Positions 1 through 7,690 of a DNA stretch of 64,000 nucleotides are shown one piece after another (the stretch's first letter is position 1; the number at the start of each line of letters is the position of its first letter). The translations under genes were made by a program, and so were the position numbers. Source of the DNA: Alistipes sp. Marseille-P5061 (GTDB taxonomy: Bacteria > Bacteroidota > Bacteroidia > Bacteroidales > Rikenellaceae); contig NZ_LT985750.1 of the NCBI RefSeq assembly GCF_900290115.1, positions 226,948-290,947 on the forward strand. Direction: 5' to 3'. The notes below the pieces were generated by a model. That model was not told the origin of the DNA. It saw only the letters and a list, made by a program, of their open reading frames with translations, and did not search any database.

Positions 1-991
1 AATGCTTGCCGCAGTGGGCGCAAATACCCTTTTGGCGCTCATAGGCTTCACGCTTTGTCTTCTTGTCGAATGCCCGGAAACTCAGGTCTCTCAAATCCCC
101 GCTCAGCACATATCGGTAGATACCCGATTTTTTCATGATTTCGTCGTCCTCCATCAAATCGTGAATCTGCTTTTCGAGTGCGGCGGTATCGTAGACATTT
201 TCCCCGAACTCTTCGAACATGGCCCCCCAGTCCAGTCCCTTCATCTCCTTGCGGTATTTCGGGAAGGTCGAACGAACCCACGTGATGATTTGCATGTAGT
301 AGGCCCACAACTTGTTCGCATTCGGGTCGTGCTGGTGTCGTGCCATGTATTCGTCGATTCCGGCCGCTCCTTCTTTCCGTGCGGCCCATTTGAGCACGGT
401 CTCCAGATAAGTCTGTTCGATGGGATTTCCGGCCATGTAGTCGCTGCCGATTTTGTAGGCGGGGCATCCGTTTTTTGAGAAATGCCTTCGGGCGTCACTC
501 ACGAAGGGTCCGACATATACGGCGTTGCGGAGCTCTTGGTCGAGTAGCCGTTCTCCGGCGATGTTGATGACGCGGAACCAGTCGAGTTTTTCCCTGTCGG
601 TCCCGGTACAGAAGTACACGGTGAGTCCGTAGTTGAGAAATTTTTGCTTTTCCTCGTCGGTCAGCGTCCCGAAGTAGAGGACTCCGCGGTCGGGGTCCTC
701 GATGTTGAATTCGTGGTTGAAGAACTCGCAAATCGAGAGGGTACGCTGCTGTCCGTCAATCATTTCGTACTGGTCGTCGCCGACGACGCTCCAGTACATG
801 ATGTTGAGGGGAAATCCCTTCATGACGGTGTCGATGACTGCCTGCTGCTGTTTGAGGTCGTAGCGGAATTCGCGCTGATAGGGGGGGCGGATGTCGAGCC
901 GCCCGCCATACCCGACGACTCCGGCATCGGGGTCGTTGAGGTATCCGTCAATCAGGTCGCGGATTGGTATGGATTTCAGTTCGATTTGCAT
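1..991 (-). CDS. DUF262 domain protein with HNH nuclease domain (C-terminus off window)
   Basis: The frame runs open from an ATG at 991 to the window edge (330 codons), so the C-terminus is missing. An N-terminal DUF262 (ParB/Srx-like) domain is clear: PPYQREF at residues 36-42, the signature DGQQR at 79-83, and a later stretch with 'NIAGERLLDQELRNA'. The last visible residues, ICAHCGKH (about 323-330), are the first zinc-binding cysteine pair of an HNH endonuclease. DUF262 proteins with a nuclease domain (GmrSD, BrxU and relatives) are DNA-targeting defence enzymes whose DUF262 part binds or hydrolyses nucleotides. The gene starts 3 nt after the stop of an EcoRI-type methyltransferase, so the two are almost certainly co-transcribed. 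I infer that it is the cleaving partner of that methyltransferase; the nuclease half cannot be read here. Confidence 0.85.
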   Translation of the reverse strand, partial: MQIELKSIPIRDLIDGYLNDPDAGVVGYGGRLDIRPPYQREFRYDLKQQQAVIDTVMKGFPLNIMYWSVVGDDQYEMIDGQQRTLSICEFFNHEFNIEDPDRGVLYFGTLTDEEKQKFLNYGLTVYFCTGTDREKLDWFRVINIAGERLLDQELRNAVYVGPFVSDARRHFSKNGCPAYKIGSDYMAGNPIEQTYLETVLKWAARKEGAAGIDEYMARHQHDPNANKLWAYYMQIITWVRSTFPKYRKEMKGLDWGAMFEEFGENVYDTAALEKQIHDLMEDDEIMKKSGIYRYVLSGDLRDLSFRAFDKKTKREAYERQKGICAHCGKH

Positions 992-994
992 GGG

Positions 995-1987
995 TTATTT
1001 TTTTCTTATTATAAATCGATGATATAATCTTTTGTATTCCCCATTTTGGAATAAATAAAATGCAGGCCCTCCTTGTTTGTCTTTTGGTAAATCCTTAGGT
1101 TTTGTAGTGCCTAAAAATAAGCTACATCCAATTATTTCAAACTGGTCGGGGTTGTATTTATCCAGAAAAGTAATAGGAACACCCATTAGCCCATTATAGT
1201 CATATGGAATCCATTCTGTTTTTGACACTTCTATTGCGTCATAATTTACATATTTTGGATATTCTTCGGGATTATATTGCTTATATAAGATGAGTTCTTC
1301 GTGGCGTTTTTTTATTTCCAGATTGGTAAACCAGGTAACCCCCGAAACCCGAATCATCCCTTCGCGATGGTCTCCTGCGGTCGCCGTATCCTTATATTGG
1401 GAGATAAAATGTCCAGCGCCACCTTTGAATCCATATCCGAGCCAAACTTTGTTTTGCTGGATTAGAGGGAAAAATTCTTTATAGGTCAATGCATTCTGAT
1501 GCCCGATGATGATGAATTTCTTGTCGTACTGAATCAGTTGGGCGACGTATTCGCGGAAGAGCGAAAAGGGCGGGTTCGTGACGACGATGTCCGCCTCCTT
1601 GAGCAACTCGATGCACTCCGCACTGCGGAAATCCCCGTCGCCCTTCAGCGGCCGGATTCCGATTTCCGCAGGGTCGGGCAGGTGGTTGCCGTTCCGGTCC
1701 CCCTCATAAATCAGATAGACAGCCTGCTCGCTCTTGTTCTGACTGAACAAATCCACATCCTGATTCTTGTAGCAGGTCGTTATCAACCTCTTTAGTCCGA
1801 GTTTCTCGAAGTTGTAGGCGAAATAGGTGAAAAAGTTACTGACGCGCGGGTCGTCGCAATTGCACAGCACGGTCTTGCCGCGGAAATGGTCGCGGTAGTG
1901 GCGCAGCTCGTTGTTGATGTCTTCGAGTTGGGTGTAGAATTCGTCCTTTTTTGCCTCTTTAGCCTGGTTCAGATTGCGGTTTGCCAT
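995..1987 (-). CDS. EcoRI-type adenine-specific DNA methyltransferase
   Basis: A 330-residue protein resembling the EcoRI methylase family (N6-adenine DNA methyltransferase, S-adenosylmethionine dependent). Visible marks are the N-terminal DEFYTQLEDI segment (residues 15-24), the family stretch GKTVLCNCDDPRVSNFF (37-53) and the catalytic NPPF tetrapeptide (138-141), which flips and methylates adenine. Base composition differs from the neighbours: the 3' half (about 1020-1500) is clearly AT-richer than the surrounding genes, which suggests horizontal acquisition. It lies 12 nt downstream of the MBL hydrolase gene, so it may be read from that promoter, and is followed after 3 nt by the DUF262-HNH gene. 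No separate EcoRI-like endonuclease is visible, so the DUF262-HNH protein is the likely restriction partner. An orphan regulatory methylase is the alternative. Confidence 0.85.
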   Translation of the reverse strand: MANRNLNQAKEAKKDEFYTQLEDINNELRHYRDHFRGKTVLCNCDDPRVSNFFTYFAYNFEKLGLKRLITTCYKNQDVDLFSQNKSEQAVYLIYEGDRNGNHLPDPAEIGIRPLKGDGDFRSAECIELLKEADIVVTNPPFSLFREYVAQLIQYDKKFIIIGHQNALTYKEFFPLIQQNKVWLGYGFKGGAGHFISQYKDTATAGDHREGMIRVSGVTWFTNLEIKKRHEELILYKQYNPEEYPKYVNYDAIEVSKTEWIPYDYNGLMGVPITFLDKYNPDQFEIIGCSLFLGTTKPKDLPKDKQGGPAFYLFQNGEYKRLYHRFIIRKK

Positions 1988-1999
1988 GGTTGTGCAGTT

Positions 2000-2668
2000 T
2001 TAATCGCGGTAGTTCACCTCGTGGTTGAGCACCTCGACGATGAAGGGGTTGTAGAGCGTCTCGTGGCCCAGCGTCGTCTCGGGTCCGTGGCCCGGATAGA
2101 CGTGCACCTCGTCGCCCAGCGGCAGCAGCTGCTCGAGAATCGAGCGCATAATCCACGAGTAGTCGCCTCCGGGCAGGTCCGTGCGGCCAATCGACTCGCG
2201 GAAGAGCGTGTCGCCCGTGAAGAGCGCCTTCGACCGCGGCTCGTAGAGCGCTACGTGGCCCGGCGTGTGGCCCGGCGTGTGGATGACGCGCAGGGTCGTC
2301 TGCCCGAAGTGAAGCTCGGGCGTCGTTTCGAGGTCGATGTCCACCGTGGGCATCGCTCCGACGGGAACCCCGAATACCGAGCCGCTCACCGAGGCGTTCT
2401 CGAGCAGGAAGCGGTCCTTCGACGAGAGGGCGAAGGGGATGCCGTACTGCCGTTTGAGGAACTCCACGCCGAGCGTGTGGTCGAAGTGGCCGTGGGTGTT
2501 GGCCGCCAGCACGGGGTGCAGTCCGTGCTGCTCGATGAAGTTGCGCAGCGCCGCATTCTCGCGGTCGTTGCTGTTGCCGGCGTCGATGACGGCGCACTGG
2601 TTCGTCTCGTCCCAGAGGACGTAGGTGTTCTCCTGAATCGGATTGAAGGTCAGGCAGGCGATTTTCAT
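2000..2668 (-). CDS. MBL-fold metallo-hydrolase (glyoxalase II-like)
   Basis: A 222-residue cytoplasmic metallo-beta-lactamase-fold hydrolase. The dinuclear zinc site is visible: THGHFDH (58-64), then HTPGHTPGH, FTGDTLF and YPGHGPETT in the expected order. The family (YcbL-like) hydrolyses thioesters such as S-lactoylglutathione analogues; the true substrate cannot be told from sequence. The start at 2668 gives the usual N-terminus MKIACLTFNP; the open frame upstream to 3154 is GC-rich spacer. A promoter-like element lies about 75 nt upstream. The methyltransferase/DUF262 pair follows closely on the same strand, but the GC-rich codon use of this gene matches the core genome, so it is probably not part of that module. 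Confidence 0.85.
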   Translation of the reverse strand: MKIACLTFNPIQENTYVLWDETNQCAVIDAGNSNDRENAALRNFIEQHGLHPVLAANTHGHFDHTLGVEFLKRQYGIPFALSSKDRFLLENASVSGSVFGVPVGAMPTVDIDLETTPELHFGQTTLRVIHTPGHTPGHVALYEPRSKALFTGDTLFRESIGRTDLPGGDYSWIMRSILEQLLPLGDEVHVYPGHGPETTLGHETLYNPFIVEVLNHEVNYRD

Positions 2669-3168
2669 GCGGGTGAAAGCGGTTTGTGGCCTGCGCCGGG
2701 CCGTCCGTGGAGGGGTCGGGCAAGGTGCGGGCCGGGTAACGCGACAAAGATAGTGCATGCGGCGCGCAAAAACAAGCAAAAACAGGTCCGCGCGGCATTT
2801 GCCCTTCGGGCCGCGGTGCGGCAGCGGGACGGAGAAGGGTCTGCGGCTGGCAGCAGGGCCGCAGAGGGTCGGTGGCTGGCAGCGGGGCGGCGGAAGGTCG
2901 GGCGGAGGGTGGCCGGCCGGAGCTTTGCGAGCGGGCGACGGCGGGTCGTCGGCAGGAGGAAGGAGGGTTGGCCGCGGCCGGTCGGATGGTCCGGGGTAGT
3001 CGGTCGGAGGGCTGTCTGTGACCGGGCGGAGAAGGGGCCGCTGTCGGAGCGGGGCGAAGAAAGCGGCCGGAGGCGGGGCGGGGAGCGGAATTTTTCGTAT
3101 CTTTCCGCCTGCAACTTCGCGCGGGCGCCGTGCGTCCCGGCCCGACGTTTGCATCTTCGGAACAGAAT
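2669..3168. other. 500-bp GC-rich intergenic spacer
   Basis: This divergent spacer between the MBL gene and the lipoprotein gene holds no credible gene; its open frames are GC-driven. Apart from the promoter at 2745, it contains short imperfect direct repeats, for example two copies of a GGTCTGCGGCTGGCAGC-like segment starting near 2838 and 2869. A weak -7-like box (TATCTTTC, 3098-3105) lies 64 nt before the lipoprotein start. Confidence 0.6.
2745..2752 (-). promoter_or_regulatory. Candidate Bacteroidetes -7 box for the MBL hydrolase
   Basis: On the minus strand this reads TATCTTTG, a match to TAnnTTTG. A poor -33 element (CTTG at 2773-2776) lies 20 nt upstream. Transcription would start near 2738, giving a leader of about 70 nt. 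Confidence 0.5.
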
Positions 3169-4389
3169 ATGAAACAATCCCTCCTTTGGCGCGGCCTGCT
3201 GGTGTGGGCCTGCGCCCTTGCGGCGACGGGGTGCTCGCTGCTCAAGGTCTCGGTCTCGTCGGGTGACCCGCTGCCCGACGAGACGCTGCGTCTGCGCACC
3301 ATGACGCGGGGCTTCTACTACGACCTCTCGTCGGGCATCGCGGCGGCGGCCGACTCCGTGGTTGCCGCCTCGCCCCGCGCTGCGACGCAGCTGGCGGCCA
3401 TCCGCTGGAAAATCCGCGCCACGCGGGCGGCCGTCGAGGCGGCCATGCAGTCCGACCCCGAGGTGGCGCTGGCTGACACGTGGATTCTCTGCCGCCGCAT
3501 GAACGAGGCCTTCGCGCAGCTGCCCGACTCGCTGCTCTTCGGGGCGGAGAGCTCCATTGCGCGCGAGGCGGCCGCCCGCTTCGAGCGGCGCGTAGCGCGG
3601 CTCTCGGAGCAGCTGCTCCCCGCCGACCGGCAGCGGCTCATGGAGCGCTTCGTCGGGGAGTACGTCGCGGCGCACCCCCGTCCCGACGACGACGGGGCGG
3701 CGGCGCCCAACACGCTGCTGGCCTGGTTCGAGTTCCTGCGCGCCAACGGCCGCGAACCGAGCTACGCCACGGGGAGCATCTCGGAGGTGATGGCCGACGT
3801 GAGCGACCGCGTGGGGAGCCAGACCCGGCAGCTGGCCAACAGCGTGGGGTGGTCGCGCCAGATGCTCGAAATCCGCATGCAGCAGGACAGCCTGCGCAGC
3901 CGCGTCGAGGGGCAGCTCGACTCGCTCGAACGCAACTTCGGCCGGCTGGTGGCCGTGGCCGAGCATCTGCCCGGCCTCTCGGAGCAGCTGCTGGAGGAGT
4001 TGAACCTCCAGGCCGGGCAGCTCATCGGCGCCATCGACTCGAGCATGGCCTCGGCCTTCGACGACCTCGACCGGCAGCGGGTCGAGATTCAGCACTACGT
4101 CTCGACCGAACGCGAGGCGCTCGTCGGACAGGTGCAGCAGGCGGCCGACGAGGCGGTGCAGCATGCCCTGGAGCGCATCCCGGCGGTGATTGGACGGCTG
4201 CTCTTCTATGTGGTGGCGGCGCTGGTGGTGCTGCTCGGCCTCCCCTTCCTGGTGGGCTTCTGGCTGGGCGGCCTGCGCGCCCGCCGGCAGAGCGGCCGGC
4301 AGAAGGCCCCGTCGGGGGACGATTCGGCTCCGGAGCAGGGCGGCGGCTCCCCGGACGAGGGTCGAAGCGGCCCCGGTGAATCCCGGTGA
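3169..4389 (+). CDS. Lipoprotein with coiled-coil body and C-terminal membrane segment, function unknown
   Basis: A 406-residue protein I cannot assign to a family. The start at 3169 gives a good lipoprotein signal peptide with lipobox ATGC and lipidated Cys22; the 13 upstream codons in frame would spoil it. The body (about 45-335) is Ala/Glu/Arg/Gln-rich and looks helical, with heptad-like stretches in the second half. Residues about 341-367 are a hydrophobic membrane segment (FYVVAALVVLLGLPFLVGFW), followed by a basic patch and a Gly/Ser/Pro/Glu-rich tail. An N-terminal lipid anchor plus a C-terminal transmembrane helix is unusual and could join a membrane to itself or bridge two membranes. 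The gene stands alone, with rlmD starting 82 nt downstream from its own promoter. Confidence 0.75.
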   Translation: MKQSLLWRGLLVWACALAATGCSLLKVSVSSGDPLPDETLRLRTMTRGFYYDLSSGIAAAADSVVAASPRAATQLAAIRWKIRATRAAVEAAMQSDPEVALADTWILCRRMNEAFAQLPDSLLFGAESSIAREAAARFERRVARLSEQLLPADRQRLMERFVGEYVAAHPRPDDDGAAAPNTLLAWFEFLRANGREPSYATGSISEVMADVSDRVGSQTRQLANSVGWSRQMLEIRMQQDSLRSRVEGQLDSLERNFGRLVAVAEHLPGLSEQLLEELNLQAGQLIGAIDSSMASAFDDLDRQRVEIQHYVSTEREALVGQVQQAADEAVQHALERIPAVIGRLLFYVVAALVVLLGLPFLVGFWLGGLRARRQSGRQKAPSGDDSAPEQGGGSPDEGRSGPGESR

Positions 4390-4406
4390 ATGAAATAATC
4401 GCCCGT

Positions 4407-4441
4407 TTTGGCCGTCGAACGGCGAATTATCCCTACCTTTG
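4407..4441 (+). promoter_or_regulatory. Promoter of rlmD
   Basis: TTTG at 4407-4410 and TACCTTTG at 4434-4441 match the Bacteroidetes -33/-7 pattern with a slightly long 23-nt spacer. The start codon lies 30 nt beyond the -7 box. Confidence 0.7.
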
Positions 4442-4471
4442 TCTCCCGAACAACAGCGAAAAAGAGACCTT

Positions 4472-5881
4472 ATGGCACGCAAAAAAGCCGATTACCCTCT
4501 GCTCGAGGGACTCGAAATAACGACGCTCGCCGCCGAAGGCAAGGCGATGGGGCGCTGGAACGAACAGGTGGTCTTCGTCCCGATGACCGTACCGGGCGAC
4601 GTGGTCGACGTCCAGATTCGGACCAAGCGCCGCCGCTACATGGAGGGTTACGTGGTCCGCTACGTGCGCCGCTCGCCGCTGCGTGTGGAGCCCTTCTGCG
4701 AACACTTCGGTGTCTGCGGCGGCTGCAAGTGGCAGAACCTGCCCTACGACGAGCAGCTGCGCTTCAAGCGCGAGCAGGTGCGCGACCAGCTCACGCGCAT
4801 CGGCAAGGTCGAACTGCCCGAGATTGCCCCCTGCCTGGGGTCGGCCCGCACGCAGTTCTACCGCAACAAGCTCGAATTCACCTTCGCCGACCGCCGCTGG
4901 CTCACCTACGAGGAGGTGGCCTCCGGTGCGGAGCTCGACGCCTCGCCCGCCGTGGGCTTCCACATCCCGGGCATGTTCGACAAGGTGCTCGACATCCACC
5001 GCTGCTGGCTCCAGCCCGAGCCCTCGAACGCCATCCGCCTCGAGGCGAAGCGCTTCTGCGTGGAGCACGGCTATACGTTCCACAACGCCCGCGAGCACAG
5101 CGGCCTGATGCGCAACATGATCATCCGTACGGCCTCGACGGGCGAGGTGATGGTCATCGTGGTCTTCGGCCAGGAGGACATGCCGCGCATCGAGGCGCTG
5201 CTCGACCACCTTGCCGCCGCCTTCCCCGCCATCACGTCGCTCTTCTACGTGGTCAACACCAAGTGGAACGACTCGGTGGGCGACCTGCAGCCGGTCTGCT
5301 ACCGGGGCAAGGACCACATCATCGAGCAGATGGAGGGGCTGCGCTTCAAGGTGGGCCCCAAATCCTTCTACCAGACCAATTCGCAGCAGGCCCTGGAGCT
5401 CTACCGCGTGGCCCGCGACTTCGCCCAGCTCGGCGGCGACGAGGTGCTCTACGACCTCTACACCGGGACGGGCACCATCGCCAACTTCTGCGCCGCGCGC
5501 TGCCGACAGGTGGTGGGCGTGGAGTATGTTCCCGAGGCGATTGAGGATGCGAAGCTCAACTCGGCGCTCAACGGCATCACCAACACGCGCTTCTATGCGG
5601 GCGACATGAAGGAGGTGCTCGACGACGCCTTCGTTGCGGCCAACGGACGCCCCGACGTCATCATCCTCGACCCGCCGCGTGCCGGGGTCGACGAGCCGGT
5701 GCTGGAGGTCATCCTGCGTGCGGCGCCCCGGCGGATTGTCTACGTGAGCTGCAACCCCGCCACGCAGGCGCGCGACCTGGCGCTGCTCGACGGCGCCTAC
5801 CGCGTCGAGGCGGTGCAGCCGGTCGACATGTTCCCCCATACGCACCACGTCGAGAACGTCGTGAAGCTCGTGCGGCGGTAG
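4472..5881 (+). CDS. rlmD: 23S rRNA (uracil-C5)-methyltransferase, RlmD/RumA family
   Basis: A 469-residue S-adenosylmethionine-dependent RNA m5U methyltransferase. An N-terminal TRAM-like domain is followed by an iron-sulfur cluster motif CEHFGVCGGC, with a fourth Cys further on in HRCWLQP. The SAM pocket is at YDLYTGTGTIANF and the catalytic cysteine is in VSCNPATQARDL near the C-terminus. RlmD modifies U1939 of 23S rRNA in E. coli; Bacteroidetes paralogues may act at other sites, so the exact uridine is inferred. The ATG at 4472 is chosen because it follows the promoter at a normal distance and gives the usual short basic N-terminus; an in-frame start at 4439 falls inside the -7 box. Confidence 0.9.
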   Translation: MARKKADYPLLEGLEITTLAAEGKAMGRWNEQVVFVPMTVPGDVVDVQIRTKRRRYMEGYVVRYVRRSPLRVEPFCEHFGVCGGCKWQNLPYDEQLRFKREQVRDQLTRIGKVELPEIAPCLGSARTQFYRNKLEFTFADRRWLTYEEVASGAELDASPAVGFHIPGMFDKVLDIHRCWLQPEPSNAIRLEAKRFCVEHGYTFHNAREHSGLMRNMIIRTASTGEVMVIVVFGQEDMPRIEALLDHLAAAFPAITSLFYVVNTKWNDSVGDLQPVCYRGKDHIIEQMEGLRFKVGPKSFYQTNSQQALELYRVARDFAQLGGDEVLYDLYTGTGTIANFCAARCRQVVGVEYVPEAIEDAKLNSALNGITNTRFYAGDMKEVLDDAFVAANGRPDVIILDPPRAGVDEPVLEVILRAAPRRIVYVSCNPATQARDLALLDGAYRVEAVQPVDMFPHTHHVENVVKLVRR

Positions 5882-5897
5882 GGTAGTGCGGTGGCGA

Positions 5898-6061
5898 GGC
5901 CGCGGCTTTTCGCGGGGGACGGGCCGGTCGATTGCTGCCTTGCGGCGCGAGGCCGGCGCTTCTGCGGCTTTGCGAGGACCGGGCCGCGGCTTTTCGCGGG
6001 GGCGGTCCGGTGGACTGCTTCCTTGCGGTTCGGGGCCGGTGTTTCTGCCGTTTTGCGGCGG
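5898..6061 (+). repeat. Degenerate tandem duplication of about 84 bp
   Basis: Two copies, 5898-5977 and 5982-6061, both begin GGCCGCGGCTTTTCGCGGGG and stay alignable for about 80 bp with scattered differences (roughly three quarters identical by eye). They fill most of the 297-bp spacer between rlmD and the SIMPL gene, which holds no credible gene. Confidence 0.75.
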
Positions 6062-6178
6062 CTGAGGCTTTTTGCGGCGGCGGGCGGGCCTCTGGTACGT
6101 CCCGGAAAAAGGCGGCCGTACAATATCGGGAGGGGAGCCGACGTTCTATGAGTACGAGAAACCTTAAAACCCCATACG

Positions 6179-6874
6179 ATGAAAAAGTTGATTCTGATGG
6201 CGGCGGTCGCCCTGATGGCGCTCCCCGCGGCGGCACAGAATGCCGAAGCCTATCCCAGCTACATCCAGGTGACGGGCAGGGCCGAGCAGGAGCTCACCCC
6301 CGACGAATTCTACCTCTCGATTGTCATCGACGAGCGCGACTCGAAGGGTAAAATCTCGGTCGAGAGCCAGCAGCGCGACCTCATCTCGACGCTCAAGAAG
6401 CAGGGGGTCAACGTCTCCGAACAGCTCAAGATGTCCAACCTCTCGAGTGAATTCTTCAAGAAGAAGAGCACGCTCTCGACGGCCAAATACCAGCTCAAGC
6501 TCTTCTCGGCCGAGGAGGTGGCCCGCGTCTGGCAGGCGCTCGACGCGCTGGGCATCTCGAACGTCTCGTTGCTGCGCGTGAGCCACTCGAAGCTCGACCA
6601 GTACAAGGAGCAGGTGCGTCTGGAGGCCATCCGCAATGCCCGCGAGAGCGCCGAGTCGCTGGCCGGCGCCATCGGCCAGAGGGTGGGCAAGTGCTTCTAC
6701 ATCTACGACTCGAACAGCGACGTGATGCCCGCCCTCTATGCCAACGGGATGATGCTGGCGCGCGGGCTGAAGGTCTCCGAGGAGGCTTCGGATGCCTCGT
6801 TCGTCGAGGAGCCGCTCGAATTCCGGACCATCAAGCTCGACTACAGCGTCCAGGCGAAGTTCGTCCTCGAATAG
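6179..6874 (+). CDS. SIMPL domain (DUF541) exported protein
   Basis: A 231-residue protein with a clear Sec signal peptide (residues 1-20, ending PAAAQ) and a single SIMPL/DUF541 domain beginning at IQVTGRAEQELTPDEF. The family lies in the periplasm or outer envelope and is linked in some bacteria to oxidative or antibiotic stress; its biochemical role is unknown. Length is typical of the family. The gene is monocistronic: a degenerate repeat lies upstream and a strong intrinsic terminator starts 64 nt after the stop codon. Confidence 0.85.
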   Translation: MKKLILMAAVALMALPAAAQNAEAYPSYIQVTGRAEQELTPDEFYLSIVIDERDSKGKISVESQQRDLISTLKKQGVNVSEQLKMSNLSSEFFKKKSTLSTAKYQLKLFSAEEVARVWQALDALGISNVSLLRVSHSKLDQYKEQVRLEAIRNARESAESLAGAIGQRVGKCFYIYDSNSDVMPALYANGMMLARGLKVSEEASDASFVEEPLEFRTIKLDYSVQAKFVLE

Positions 6875-6938
6875 AGGCCTGAAAGTCGCCCGCTGTCTTT
6901 CGGACAGACTGCGCGAAGGGCTCTTCGCGACAGGTATG

Positions 6939-6990
6939 CGCCCCTCCGGGCCCGGGAGTTGCCTCCCGCGGCGGCAGGGGCGTTTTTTTT
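6939..6990 (+). terminator. Rho-independent terminator of the SIMPL gene
   Basis: Outer stem CGCCCCT (6939-6945) pairs with AGGGGCG (6976-6982), an inner CGGGAG/CTCCCG hairpin stacks inside, and eight T residues (6983-6990) follow. A second small hairpin with a perfect 7-bp stem (CGCGAAG/CTTCGCG, 6912-6929) precedes it. Confidence 0.85.
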
Positions 6991-7110
6991 GTGCCCGTTC
7001 CGGACCGTTCCGGCGGCGGGGCGGACGTTTTTTTGTGTCCGTTCCGGACTGCTCCGGCGGCTGGGCGGACGCTTTTTTGTGCCCGGTTCGGGCCGCTCCG
7101 GCGGTGGGAC
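6981..7110 (+). repeat. Three tandem units of 44-45 bp, each with a T-run
   Basis: Units start at 6981, 7026 and 7070. Each has a run of 8, 7 or 6 T residues, then GTGCCCGTTCCGGAC-like and CCGGCGGCGGGGCGGA-like segments. The T-run of the first unit is the U-tract of the preceding terminator, so the terminator tail appears to have been tandemly duplicated. The 6875-7221 spacer holds no credible gene. Confidence 0.8.
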
Positions 7111-7161
7111 GCCCCTTTCCGGGCGGGGAGCGCTCCGCCGTGCTGTCCCGCAGCGGAAAAA

Positions 7162-7194
7162 TTTGCAGATAACCCGATTTTTTTCATACCTTTG
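7162..7194 (+). promoter_or_regulatory. Promoter of the cdd-rluA-dtd operon
   Basis: TTTG (7162-7165), 21 nt, TACCTTTG (7187-7194): a nearly ideal Bacteroidetes promoter. Transcription is expected near 7201, about 20 nt before the cdd ATG, with an AT-rich purine segment (ATCGAAAGGAG) in the leader. Confidence 0.85.
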
Positions 7195-7221
7195 TAGTTC
7201 ACACCTTAATCGAAAGGAGTT

Positions 7222-7683
7222 ATGGAAAAGCAGTTCCGTTTCAATTACGAGCACTACGCCTCGCTCGAGGCGATGCCCGAGGCCGACCGGCAGCTGGTCC
7301 GCGAAGCCGAGCGGGCTACGGCCAATGCCCATGCCCCCTATTCGGAATTCCGCGTCGGCGCCGCCGCACGGCTGCGCAGCGGCCGGATTCTCTACGGCAG
7401 CAACTTCGAAAGCGAGGTCTACCCCGCCGGACTCTGTGCCGAACGTTCGCTGATGTTCTACGCCGAGGCCAACTATGCCGACGACCCCATCGAGTCGCTG
7501 GCCATCGCCTCCCGCCCCTCGGAGCGCGAGTGCTACCCCTGCGGGCAGTGCCGCCAGGTGATGGTCGACGTCGAACGCCGGCAGCAGAGCCCCATGCGCG
7601 TCATCATGAGCGGCGGCGGCACGGCTTCGGTCGTCGAATCGGCCGCGCTGCTGCTCCCCTTCACCTTTTCGCTGAAATCCTGA
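7222..7683 (+). CDS. cdd: Cytidine deaminase
   Basis: A 153-residue zinc-dependent enzyme that deaminates cytidine and deoxycytidine to uridine and deoxyuridine in pyrimidine salvage. The zinc and proton-shuttle residues are present in CAERS and PCGQCRQ, and the substrate-binding SEFRVGAA segment is conserved. Length fits homotetrameric cytidine deaminases. It is first in a tight operon, with rluA starting 7 nt after its stop. The promoter lies immediately upstream. Confidence 0.93.
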   Translation: MEKQFRFNYEHYASLEAMPEADRQLVREAERATANAHAPYSEFRVGAAARLRSGRILYGSNFESEVYPAGLCAERSLMFYAEANYADDPIESLAIASRPSERECYPCGQCRQVMVDVERRQQSPMRVIMSGGGTASVVESAALLLPFTFSLKS

Positions 7684-7690
7684 TTGCGGC

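Noticed and set aside
2000..2668. MBL hydrolase as third member of the methyltransferase-DUF262 module
   Set aside because: It is only 12 nt away, but its GC-rich codon use and glyoxalase II-like sequence match the core genome; adjacency alone is not enough.
2886..3172. Coding potential in the GC-rich spacer before the unknown lipoprotein
   Set aside because: All six frames are open by composition, translations are Arg/Gly/Ala/Pro-rich and carry no motif or translation signal.
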